Assembly: GCA_019894765.1 (NCBI GenBank)
Contig: JAGXNT010000014.1
Coordinates: 1-16,504 of the forward strand
Reading direction: 5' to 3'
Origin: Candidatus Heimdallarchaeota archaeon
GTDB lineage: Archaea; Asgardarchaeota; Heimdallarchaeia; JABLTI01
Length of the DNA stretch: 16,504 nucleotides
Made by a program: the position numbers and the translations under genes. The stretch's first letter is position 1; every line of letters starts with the position of its first letter. The notes under the pieces are model-generated. The model was not told the DNA's origin, made no database searches, and saw only the letters and a program-made list of their open reading frames with translations. Shown one piece after another: positions 7,771-14,370 of the stretch.

Positions 7771-8037
7771 ACAATTAAAGTTACAGCAATTGTAATTGTT
7801 CCAGCAAATGCTATTTGAAATGTAAATCCTGGTGCAGAATCTCCGGTATTGTATTCTAGGATTTCACTATAAAAATCGGCTGCTAGAATTCATAGACGGG
7901 CATCCGTTATCATATCAATAGGATCAAGATCTGTAAAGATTAGTGATGAATTATTAATTGAATAATATATTATGTTTCTAATCATATCTATAGAACCATT
8001 AATTTTGGTTTTAAAAGGTGTTTTACAAATTAACTAG
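7743..8037 (-). pseudogene. Decayed surface-protein gene (PGF-type C-terminal signal)
   Basis: The 3' remnant of a third member of the surface protein family seen at 1577-2221 and 9638-10273. On the minus strand it reads NGSIDMIRN..YYSINNSSLIFTDLDP, then DARL, a TGA stop (7890-7892), ILAADFYSEILEYNTGDSAPGF, a hydrophobic helix and KRKRERKN, ending in TAA at 7743-7745. The intact gene at 9638-10273 has CGA (arginine) where this one has TGA, a single C-to-T change. The 5' half with the signal peptide is missing. Near the upstream limit an LVN codon run is followed by what looks like a 5-base loss relative to the intact gene and further stops. It lies exactly between the two copies of the Met/His/Gln-rich gene. 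Confidence 0.85.
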
Positions 8038-8108
8038 AAAAAATACTACGATCTTATTCAAAATGTAGGAAATTTCTTTTTCAATTACAATTGCTATTTT
8101 GAACCAAA

Positions 8109-8203
8109 CTGAAACTTATCTTGAACCTTCAAAACTCAAATACAACCATTCTCAGAGATTCTTTTTGTATTTCTGTGTTCTATAATAAATTGTGATTGAA
8201 AAA
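8109..8203 (+). promoter_or_regulatory. Duplicated upstream control region, copy B
   Basis: Gap-free counterpart of 7191-7285. It keeps TTGAACCTTCA, the TCTCAGAGA palindrome (8150-8158), the T-rich block and TCTATAATAAATTGTG. Ten positions differ from copy A. The similarity stops abruptly upstream of about 8107, which marks the left edge of the duplicated unit. Confidence 0.6.
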
Positions 8204-8656
8204 ATGAAAAAATCAATCCTAATACCAATAATCGCAGTCGGTCTACTTGCAGTGGTTGCTGGAGTAACAGTGGGTTTAGTATATGCATACTCTCCTAGTG
8301 AAAAAAGTGATTTAGAAGTTATCAGCGTAACAGCTATTGCAGAAACAGATGAAGTAACTGTTGAATTAGAGTGCGGAGATCAAACAGGTCAACAGCAGCA
8401 ACAACAACAACAAAACCAAAATGGACTCCGAAGAATGTTCGCATACATGCACCAATTCCAATTCGACAATTGCGAGACTGGCGAATGTATGTTACAAGAA
8501 CAAATACAAAATCAATGGCAACACCAAGTCCAAGCAGGTAAGACCATGATGTATCAATTCCATATTGAAGGTCTTGAGCACGGAATGATGTTACAGCTTA
8601 GATTCGAATACAATAATGGCAAAGTTCTCATGCATCAATTTCAAGTAAATAGTTAA
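8204..8656 (+). CDS. Exported Met/His/Gln-rich protein, copy B, with glutamine run
   Basis: Paralogue of the protein at 7286-7723. I place the start at the ATG at 8204, because it matches the start of copy A. A GTG at 8192 is in frame, but the same position in copy A is followed by a stop codon. Residues 1-30 are a hydrophobic signal or anchor. An acidic stretch follows, then a run of eight glutamines encoded by CAA/CAG repeats (about 8389-8412), which replaces a His-containing segment of copy A. The C-terminal domain keeps MHQFQF, MYQFHI and MHQFQV. This copy has three cysteines in and after the variable part (ECGD, DNCETGECM) where copy A has one. The function is unknown. An extracellular metal-binding role is a guess from composition. 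Confidence 0.8.
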   Translation: MKKSILIPIIAVGLLAVVAGVTVGLVYAYSPSEKSDLEVISVTAIAETDEVTVELECGDQTGQQQQQQQQNQNGLRRMFAYMHQFQFDNCETGECMLQEQIQNQWQHQVQAGKTMMYQFHIEGLEHGMMLQLRFEYNNGKVLMHQFQVNS

Positions 8657-8672
8657 TTTTTACTACAAAAAA

Positions 8673-8706
8673 GGAATGCTAAGCATTTCCTTTCTCTTTT
8701 TCTTTC
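8673..8706 (+). terminator. Terminator-like hairpin after copy B
   Basis: Stem GGAATGC (8673-8679), loop TAA, GCATTTCC (8683-8690) with one bulged T, then TTTCTCTTTTTCTTTC. It has the same geometry as the hairpin after copy A. Two stem positions differ and both stay paired (T-A and G-C here, G-T and A-T there). Confidence 0.65.
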
Positions 8707-8811
8707 ATAAAATCTTTGGAAAGCATTTAATATAAGAACTATTTATTTTAGCAAACGTGTGCTTTAATTTTAAAAAAATAATTTTCTATTGATTAAAATG
8801 AGAGTTTCATT

Positions 8812-9621
8812 ATGAGAAAAATAATCACCTATTATCTGAAAGCTTCAATGGGAATGAAAAGAATACTATGGCGTTTCATGCACAGATTCATTATTAGAAG
8901 GTATGAAGGTTCTGAAGTTGTTTTTCTAAATTATGGTTACGAATATCTAGATTCAAGTAAAAAGCAGCTGCAATTGGATGAGATTGACGAAAAAGAAAGG
9001 TATTGTTTACAACTTTATCATTCAACTGTTGAGGGTATTGATTTGAAGAACAAAGATGTTCTTGAAATTGGTTGTGGTCGAGGAGGTGGAGCATCCTATA
9101 TCACTCGTTATCTTAAAACCAAATCATACATCGGATTAGATATGTCTAAAGATGTAATCAAATTTAATAGTAAATATCACAAGATAACTGGTCTTTCTTT
9201 CGTGGTTGGGAATGCTCAAGAAATTAAATTTGATGACCAATCATTTGATGCGCTTGTAAATGTTGAATCATCAAGAAGTTACAATGACTTTGAAGCTTTT
9301 GTTTCAGAATCATATCGTGTTCTTCGACCGAAAGGTCATCTCTTATTTGCTGATATTCGAACTGAAGAAGAAAATGAAATTCTAAGAGAACAATTCAGAA
9401 AAGCAGGCTTTAAAATTATAAAAGAAGAAAATATTATTCGAAATGTTGTAAAAGCTCTTGATCTAGATTCAGAACGCAGAGCACAATTAATGAAAGAGAA
9501 AGCACCAAAAATAATGCATGGTATTGCAGAAGAATTCTCAAGTACAAAGGGGTCTAAGCGTTATCAAGAATTTTCAGATGGTACTCAGATTTACATGCAA
9601 TATATACTACAAAAAGAATGA
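8812..9621 (+). CDS. Class I SAM-dependent methyltransferase
   Basis: A 269-residue soluble methyltransferase. A basic N-terminal stretch (1-35) and a FLNYGY segment (38-43) precede the Rossmann fold. Motif I is VLEIGCGRGGG (83-93), the acidic end of strand 2 is D110 in YIGLD, the motif II region DDQSFDALVNVESS spans 141-154, and YRVLRPKGHLLFADI (168-182) is the family's post-motif strand. The layout, with FLNYGY followed by GCGRGGGASY, resembles the branch that includes bacterial phthiotriol/lipid O-methyltransferases, so a lipid or quinone substrate is possible. That is an inference from local similarity. The gene stands alone, with the copy B terminator upstream and a convergent surface protein gene downstream. 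An A/T element near 8727-8736 may be its TATA box. Confidence 0.85.
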   Translation: MRKIITYYLKASMGMKRILWRFMHRFIIRRYEGSEVVFLNYGYEYLDSSKKQLQLDEIDEKERYCLQLYHSTVEGIDLKNKDVLEIGCGRGGGASYITRYLKTKSYIGLDMSKDVIKFNSKYHKITGLSFVVGNAQEIKFDDQSFDALVNVESSRSYNDFEAFVSESYRVLRPKGHLLFADIRTEEENEILREQFRKAGFKIIKEENIIRNVVKALDLDSERRAQLMKEKAPKIMHGIAEEFSSTKGSKRYQEFSDGTQIYMQYILQKE

Positions 9622-9637
9622 AATATAGCAAAAAAGG

Positions 9638-10273
9638 CTAGTATTTCTTCTTTCTGAGAATAACCATAATAACCAAAGTTGTAAGACCTGCAACTGCTAT
9701 AAGATAAGTATATCCTGGGGCAGTGTCACCGGTATTATATTCTAGAACATCTCTATAGAAATCAGCTCCAAGAATTCGAAGACGTGCATCTGCTATCATA
9801 TTAATTGGATCAAGATCTGTGGAAATCAGTGATGCATTATAAATTGGATAGTAGATTGTGTTGCTGATCATATCAATTGTATCATTAATTAAGGTATTAA
9901 CAATAATTCCACCAGTACTGTTTACTAGTTTTGTTTGAGATATTATGTTCCCTTGATTCCAATGACCATCTGTAAAATTAGTATTTTGATCACCATTCCA
10001 ATAAACTATGAAGTCATAGAAATTATCAATATGTAAAACGGGAGTACCAAGAAATGTTAATGCAATAAAACTATCATTCATTTCCAACGAAACAATATCA
10101 ATCTCTGGATAAACTGCTAATCCTGATCCTTGTGTAATACCATCAACCATATGAACGACATCTTGTGTTTCATCTACTAAAGATAAATCCACACCACTTA
10201 CTGAAAAGATATTAATGGTGAGTAGAATACAAAAAATCGAAGTAATAATAGTAACTAGGCTCTTTTTTTTCAT
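9638..10273 (-). CDS. Secreted surface protein with PGY-type C-terminal sorting signal
   Basis: A 211-residue exported protein, paralogous to 1577-2221 and the source-like relative of the pseudogene at 7743-8037. A lysine-started signal peptide (about 1-28) is followed by an extracellular region rich in Asn and Thr with several sequons. Shared positions include EIDI.SL (57-63), FIALTF (69-74), YW (91-92) and STGG (119-122). The end is EYNTGDTAPGYT (178-189), a hydrophobic helix (190-206) and RKKKY. Tyrosine replaces phenylalanine in the PGF triad. It is probably anchored in or processed at the membrane. It follows the DUF2769-type gene in the same direction by 83 bases, and the two might share a transcript. 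The function is unknown. Confidence 0.85.
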   Translation of the reverse strand: MKKKSLVTIITSIFCILLTINIFSVSGVDLSLVDETQDVVHMVDGITQGSGLAVYPEIDIVSLEMNDSFIALTFLGTPVLHIDNFYDFIVYWNGDQNTNFTDGHWNQGNIISQTKLVNSTGGIIVNTLINDTIDMISNTIYYPIYNASLISTDLDPINMIADARLRILGADFYRDVLEYNTGDTAPGYTYLIAVAGLTTLVIMVILRKKKY

Positions 10274-10356
10274 TTAACCACTTTCTTGCTAAGCAGTTTT
10301 TATTTGATATTTACAAAATAAACTTTATCTTTGCGACATCTTTCTGAAAACTGTTT

Positions 10357-10677
10357 TTACTTTTTTTCAGCTATCGCTAATTCCATGGCATTACCTTCTG
10401 TGCAATAAAACTCCCATCTTAGACTCATCATCTTCGAGATAGGGCATTGTTTACAAAGACAACCTTTTTTCTCTTTAATAAGTGAACTTTTACCTAAAGA
10501 ACAAAAGGCAAGATTAGTTTCACCTGTTCCTTGATAACTGGGACATTTTCCACAAAAATCTTTACACATGAATTTTACTTGTTCAAGACTTTCTTGTAGT
10601 TGTTTATCTGTCATGCCATTCATAATCTTGATCTTTTCTTCATATGGTAGATCTTTAAAGCTCTCATCGTCTATCAT
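10357..10677 (-). CDS. DUF2769-type eight-cysteine protein
   Basis: A 106-residue cytoplasmic protein, probably metal-binding. After a helical N terminus (1-36) come two similar cysteine blocks. The first has C38, C42, C45 and C59, and the second C73, C75, C78 and C92. In both, CP(S/I) is followed by an aromatic-Cys exactly 14 residues later, which points to an internal duplication. Spacing and the segments FCSLGKSS and GCLCKQCPI match the DUF2769 family, known to me mainly from methanogens and other anaerobic archaea and of unknown function. Eight cysteines could hold two zinc ions or iron-sulfur clusters. AAGGT lies about 9 bases before the ATG. It is 33 bases downstream of the membrane protein gene 10711-11241 and is likely co-transcribed with it. 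Confidence 0.75.
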   Translation of the reverse strand: MIDDESFKDLPYEEKIKIMNGMTDKQLQESLEQVKFMCKDFCGKCPSYQGTGETNLAFCSLGKSSLIKEKKGCLCKQCPISKMMSLRWEFYCTEGNAMELAIAEKK

Positions 10678-10710
10678 TTAATTCATACCTTCAAATTGTT
10701 TTTCTATTTA

Positions 10711-11241
10711 TCATTTCTCTATATATTCGTTTAGTACATTGCATATTTTTTGACAGTTTTTTGATGAAAAAACGAATAGTTTGTTTTCTTGGTAAGTTAG
10801 TTTTACTGCATCACCGAAGTTTGTAATAAAAGCTAGTGAAGAATCAAAACCAACTCGAACCCCTAATCCAAAGTATTTCCCAATTGTCGATTGTATTATT
10901 TCACAACTAACTAATTCATCAAATGATATTGTTTTCTTATTAAGCAAACCGAATGTCACTTTAATTTCATTTTTAGTTAGTGAAATTTGTATACCTCTAT
11001 AATTCAAACCTATTAAAACAAAAAATAGGCAAAGCACTGCATAGACAGGTAACATATAGACTCTAGTGTGAGGAGCTAGAATCGATGTGGAAACAGCAGA
11101 AGAAATTAAAACTACAATCACAAAAGCAAATAGTATCACAATAAATTTACTCATTGTAAGCCATTCACTGTAAATGATATTATTTTCATCTTCGATATTT
11201 CTATCAATCAATACAAACAAATCCATATTAGGCAAATTCAT
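10711..11241 (-). CDS. Two-helix membrane protein with C-terminal PH-like domain
   Basis: A 176-residue protein with a polar N terminus (1-30), two membrane helices (about 31-51 and 62-80) and a cytoplasmic domain (about 82-175) of alternating strands ending in a helix (KNCQKICNVLNEYIEK). The order GI.ISLTKNEIKVTFGLL..KTISFDELVSCEI resembles bacterial PH-like domains found after paired helices. The section around YFGLGVRVGFD...FGDAVKL is a family-like core. Such proteins have no settled function. ATG at codon 6 is an alternative start. It leads a probable two-gene unit with the eight-cysteine protein. Confidence 0.65.
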   Translation of the reverse strand: MNLPNMDLFVLIDRNIEDENNIIYSEWLTMSKFIVILFAFVIVVLISSAVSTSILAPHTRVYMLPVYAVLCLFFVLIGLNYRGIQISLTKNEIKVTFGLLNKKTISFDELVSCEIIQSTIGKYFGLGVRVGFDSSLAFITNFGDAVKLTYQENKLFVFSSKNCQKICNVLNEYIEK

Positions 11242-11309
11242 TCAATATCTTAATAATAAGTTTTGAGTTATGTTGCAAAAAAAATTATGAACTAGCAATT
11301 AAAATGAAA

Positions 11310-11432
11310 TCATAAGATAATTTGGTCATCTATTATTTCTATTTGGAAAATCTTACCATCAGCCCACAGCTCACATGTTCTAGCAATAGTCCACAAATAA
11401 ATACCATCCCATGCGATTGCATCGGTTCCCAT
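11310..11432 (-). pseudogene. Relic of a beta-propeller-like coding sequence
   Basis: Forty codons on the minus strand read MGTDAIAWDGIYLWTI, then a short linker and LWADGKIFQIEIID, ending in TGA. The pattern AxAWDGxYLW...GKIxxIEIID looks like one blade of a propeller such as those in secreted archaeal proteins. A stop lies three codons before the ATG, and no promoter or ribosome site is evident, so I regard it as a fragment. It could be chance, but the residue pattern is hard to explain as random. Confidence 0.4.
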
Positions 11433-11440
11433 TAGGCTTT

Positions 11441-11557
11441 AGCTTTGGGTTGTTTTTCCCTGAGCTGTCCAGAAGTGGGTTCCTAATTGTGACTAACATG
11501 GTTGCTTTGATAGCTGTCAGCGGATCTTTAGTAGCATTACGAAGAAAGAAGAAATAA
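11441..11557 (+). pseudogene. Relic of a C-terminal sorting signal
   Basis: A plus-strand frame ends in SGFLIVTNMVALIAVSG, SLVAL, RRKKK and TAA (11555-11557). This is the GF + hydrophobic helix + basic tail layout of archaeal C-terminal sorting signals, with the proline of PGF replaced by serine. A T-rich terminator-like stretch follows directly. No start codon or upstream domain belongs to it, so it looks like the surviving 3' end of a lost surface protein gene. It differs from the family at 1577 and 9638. Confidence 0.5.
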
Positions 11558-11635
11558 GTCTCTTTTTTCTTTCCTATTTTTTCTTATTTTGATTTTTTTA
11601 CTAAATTGAATTCTTTGTTCTGTCAAGATAAAGAG

Positions 11636-11645
11636 ATTTATAAGA
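11636..11645 (+). promoter_or_regulatory. TATA box of the [4Fe-4S] protein gene
   Basis: ATTTATAAGA, centred about 37 bases before the ATG at 11678. Transcription would start near 11666, and TGATGAG a few bases before the ATG may serve as a weak ribosome site. Confidence 0.5.
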
Positions 11646-11677
11646 AAGCTATTCTTACTTATTGATGAGATTTTGAC

Positions 11678-12628
11678 ATGAAAGAAAAAGAGAGCTTTAT
11701 GCAGAAAATGCAAAAAAGAGTATTTGGTTCATCCAAACATCTAGCAAAGTATCCGAATACAATAAAAGCAAAAGAAACAGCACTTGTAATGGGATTTGAA
11801 AGAAAATTAAAGATTAAAAATTCAAGAAAGCTTTTTGTTAGTAGATTGAAAATGTTCGGTGGAAAAACAGCATTTTCTCTTCTGAGACAGACGAAAAAAG
11901 CGACGAAAACCTTGAAGAAAAATCCCCAAGAACCAAAAAATACTGCAAGTGATGATTTCTTTAAAAAATTAGAAGAATACGCTGAATCAATTGATGTAAA
12001 GGTTGGTTATGCTAAACTTACTCAAGATCTGATTTTCAAAAATCACGCAGTATTATTTGATAACGCTATAGTTCTCTCAATGGAAATGAATAAGGAGAAA
12101 ATAGATAAAGCACCTAGTCTAGCCACAGGAAAAATGGTTATAAGAACCTATGATGAATTAGGTATTCGTGCAAACAAAATAGCAGAATTTGTTAAGAAGG
12201 AAGGTTTTGCTGCAGAAGCCTGTCACCCATTAGGTGGACCGATTGGTTTTGTTCCTCTAGCTTTATCAGCAGGTATGGGGTGGGTAGGTAGACATGGATT
12301 ATTAATAACTCCTGATTATGGTCCACGACATAGACTTGCAGCAGTTTTAACAAATATAACCAATATACCAATACTAAACGAAAATCCTCATCAATGGGTT
12401 GGCGAGTATTGTTCTACTTGTGGCAGATGTATAGAAACCTGCCCTGGTGAAGCTATTCTTGAAACTTCAATTTCCAATGAAGATGGTAGAAAAACACACA
12501 TAATTTTTGATAAGTGTTTCCAGGTATTTGCAGAAGAGTATGGTTGTTCTGTTTGTGTGAAGGAATGTATGTTTAATAGAGTTGGTTATGATAAATTAAA
12601 AGCAATTGTAGAAAAAAAGCAAAGATAA
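11678..12628 (+). CDS. QueG/reductive-dehalogenase-like protein with two [4Fe-4S] clusters
   Basis: A 316-residue redox protein. Residues 1-90 are a lysine-rich N-terminal extension of unknown role. From about 92 the fold follows the catalytic part shared by epoxyqueuosine reductases and reductive dehalogenases, including PLALSAGMGWVGRHGLLITP (193-212), the counterpart of the AGLGWIGK motif of QueG. A bacterial-type ferredoxin module follows: C245, C248, C251, C255-P, then C280, C290, C293, C297, enough for two clusters. The Asp-x-x-Pro region expected before AGLGW in QueG is replaced by ACHPLGGPIG (181-190), so I would not call it an epoxyqueuosine reductase. Cobalamin binding cannot be judged. 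It ends directly against the convergent RNA methyltransferase gene with no base between. Confidence 0.8.
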   Translation: MKEKESFMQKMQKRVFGSSKHLAKYPNTIKAKETALVMGFERKLKIKNSRKLFVSRLKMFGGKTAFSLLRQTKKATKTLKKNPQEPKNTASDDFFKKLEEYAESIDVKVGYAKLTQDLIFKNHAVLFDNAIVLSMEMNKEKIDKAPSLATGKMVIRTYDELGIRANKIAEFVKKEGFAAEACHPLGGPIGFVPLALSAGMGWVGRHGLLITPDYGPRHRLAAVLTNITNIPILNENPHQWVGEYCSTCGRCIETCPGEAILETSISNEDGRKTHIIFDKCFQVFAEEYGCSVCVKECMFNRVGYDKLKAIVEKKQR

Positions 12629-13966
12629 TCATTTAATTCTAAAATGTGCTATGAAAAACCCATTTGTTCCATGAATGTGTGGAAAGAATCTTCTTACTTT
12701 TTGTGTGCAATTGTAATTAGCATAACCTATAGAACCTTGTTTTGGCCCATCAAGTAATTCAATATTATACCGTTCTAAAACTGAATCGATTTGATTTTCT
12801 CCTTCGTGAGGTAAGACTGAGCAAGTTGCATAAACGATTTCTGTGCCTGATCTTTCGGAATATCTTGAGATAATTCCCTCAAGGATTTTATTTTGTATAG
12901 TCATGATTGAGAAAAGCCATTTTTTATTAAGACGCCATTTGTAGGAAGGATGACTTTGAAGAATCCCAGTTGATGAGCATGGTGCATCTATTAAAATTTT
13001 ATTTGCTTTCAGTATTGCTGTCTGCGATGAATCATTATTAATCCAATCAATATTCATTACTCCAATAGATTGAAATCGTTTTTGAGAACTTTTTAATCTA
13101 TTGTAACTTACATCACTAGCAATTAAGTGGCCTTTGCCTTTCATCAGCTCCCACATCAGTTGAGTTTTCATACCGGGTGCTGCACAGGCGTCTAAAACAA
13201 TATCTCCAGGTTTTGGATCAAGAGTTGTTACCGCAAAAACACTGGCTTTATCTTGAATGAAAATTTCACCATTTCTGAAAAAGTCTGATTTAACCGCTTC
13301 CATTAATCCTTCTTTTATCACAAATAGAAAAGTAATATCTTTGTCTTTTTCTAATGTAACACCAATTTCCTTAAGATTTGCTAAAATCTCATCTGGTTTC
13401 CGGGCAAGTTGATTGATTCGAAGATAGATATTTGCAGGAGAATTATTTTTCTTTAGTAATGCAATTGTCTCATTTCTACCAAGTTTCTCTGATAATGTCT
13501 CTATCAGAAAAGATGGATGAGAGTAAAGTAGACTGGTTCTCCCGAAATAGTTTATTGATTTAACTCTTGTATTGAGATCAAAATTCAGTGCTTCTGCTAA
13601 TACTTTTAGATGTTCTTCTGTTTTTATTAATGAGATTAAATCCCGAAAAGGTATCTTCTGCCATATACCTTCAAAGAGAGCTAATCGTAATCTGTTCATA
13701 TCTAAGATTGTGATCCCTTTTATTGAATTTTGCTTGATTACTTGATTCAATACGAAATTAATAGTATTCAGATATCGAATAACACCAATAGACTTTGCTT
13801 GAATTGTTGCTGCGACAATATTAGAAAAAACTTTTTCACCCAAGTGTTGACGGATAATATTACGCATTGTATCCTGAGATTTCTCATACTTTACTAAAAT
13901 TAAAACTGTTTCTTCATCGGAGATTGAAGCAATATTAGTATCAGAAATTTCATTCATACAATCCAC
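12629..13966 (-). CDS. NOL1/NOP2/Sun family RNA (cytosine-5) methyltransferase
   Basis: An RNA m5C methyltransferase of 445 residues. The C-terminal catalytic domain (about 235-443) has SAM motif I VLDACAAPGMKT (257-268), the acidic SAM contact in ASDVS (283-287), motif IV DAPCSSTG (327-334) with the base-releasing C330, and motif VI YATCSVLPHEGENQ (379-392) with the catalytic nucleophile C382. The N-terminal ~125 residues are helical and may be a NusB-like RNA-binding domain as in bacterial RsmB. Residues 130-230 resemble the pre-catalytic N1 domain. The substrate may be rRNA or tRNA. The annotated start is GTG at 13966. ATG at 13957 (codon 4) is equally possible and has an A/T element about 28 bases upstream. 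Confidence 0.9.
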   Translation of the reverse strand: MDCMNEISDTNIASISDEETVLILVKYEKSQDTMRNIIRQHLGEKVFSNIVAATIQAKSIGVIRYLNTINFVLNQVIKQNSIKGITILDMNRLRLALFEGIWQKIPFRDLISLIKTEEHLKVLAEALNFDLNTRVKSINYFGRTSLLYSHPSFLIETLSEKLGRNETIALLKKNNSPANIYLRINQLARKPDEILANLKEIGVTLEKDKDITFLFVIKEGLMEAVKSDFFRNGEIFIQDKASVFAVTTLDPKPGDIVLDACAAPGMKTQLMWELMKGKGHLIASDVSYNRLKSSQKRFQSIGVMNIDWINNDSSQTAILKANKILIDAPCSSTGILQSHPSYKWRLNKKWLFSIMTIQNKILEGIISRYSERSGTEIVYATCSVLPHEGENQIDSVLERYNIELLDGPKQGSIGYANYNCTQKVRRFFPHIHGTNGFFIAHFRIK

Positions 13967-14055
13967 AGCGCAAATACATTAGATTTAACTCGTGTCAAAT
14001 AAGGTATCTATAATACACCTCAATTTAAATACAATTCATTAACTTATTAAAGCAG

Positions 14056-14343
14056 ATGATATTTTTAAAAAATCGGATGAAAAAAATGAGTGCAAATGAC
14101 AAGAAAACAATCAGCGCTTACATTCTTATAAATATCAAATTAGGTTTCACTGAAGGTGTTATAGCAAAACTAAAGGAAATTCCTGGTATAACATCAGTAG
14201 CAGTGATAACTGGAGAATACGATGCTATTGTTCGCTTAGAAACTGATTCTTTGAAAGAAATGCATGAACGAACACTGGAAATACATGTAATTGATGGTAT
14301 CATTGAAACAACAACATCAATAATCCAGGTAGAATTTACATAG
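14056..14343 (+). CDS. Stand-alone Lrp/AsnC ligand-binding (RAM) domain protein
   Basis: A small protein consisting only of the ligand-sensing domain of Lrp/AsnC regulators, without a helix-turn-helix. Residues 20-92 follow the beta-alpha-beta-beta-alpha-beta order: AYILINIKLG, helix to KEIPGI, TSVAVITGEYDAIVRLE with the hallmark G-x-Y-D, helix KEMHERTLEIHVI, and the last strand TTTSIIQVEF. Such domains form dimers and octamers and bind amino acids at the interfaces. The start is uncertain: ATG at 14056 sits about 28 bases after a TTTAAATA element (14024-14031), but ATGs at 14077 and 14086 are also in frame. It lies 27 bases before a transporter that carries the same domain, so the two likely act together. 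Confidence 0.85.
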   Translation: MIFLKNRMKKMSANDKKTISAYILINIKLGFTEGVIAKLKEIPGITSVAVITGEYDAIVRLETDSLKEMHERTLEIHVIDGIIETTTSIIQVEFT

Positions 14344-14370
14344 AAAATTCAAGTAAAAGAGTGGCAGAAT

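Larger units (their letters stand above)
7191..8706 (+). repeat. Tandem duplication: promoter, gene, terminator (two units of about 580-600 bases)
   Basis: Unit A is about 7191-7770 and unit B about 8109-8706. Each holds the 95-base control region, the Met/His/Gln-rich gene and a hairpin terminator. The DNA between them (about 7771-8108) is the pseudogene plus about 70 unremarkable bases, with no insertion-sequence ends visible. The duplication is old enough for the proteins to have diverged by about a quarter. Confidence 0.8.
11242..11677. other. 436-base non-coding gap with gene relics
   Basis: No complete gene is present. The central part (about 11355-11530) is visibly richer in G+C than its surroundings and holds two short coding-like relics in opposite directions (11310-11432 minus, 11441-11557 plus). 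The left end carries the promoter of the 11241 gene, and the right end (from about 11560) a T-rich stretch and the promoter of the 11678 gene. I saw no terminal inverted repeats or transposase remnants. Confidence 0.6.

Noticed and set aside
7890..7892. TGA inside the surface protein remnant as a recoded codon (selenocysteine or similar)
   Set aside because: The intact paralogue has CGA arginine there, the remnant lacks its 5' half, and further stops lie upstream. A nonsense mutation in a dead gene is simpler.
8192..8203. GTG at 8192 as the start of copy B, adding four residues
   Set aside because: The matching position in copy A is followed by a stop codon, and both copies share the ATG at the lysine-rich start.
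8389..8412. CAA/CAG tract as a CRISPR or other array
   Set aside because: It is a short in-frame codon repeat with no spacers.
7191..8706. Duplicated block as an insertion sequence or other mobile element
   Set aside because: There is no transposase, terminal inverted repeat or target duplication. It is a gene duplication with its control signals.
11678..12628. Calling the protein epoxyqueuosine reductase (queG)
   Set aside because: The expected Asp-x-x-Pro region is absent and the N-terminal extension is unlike QueG.
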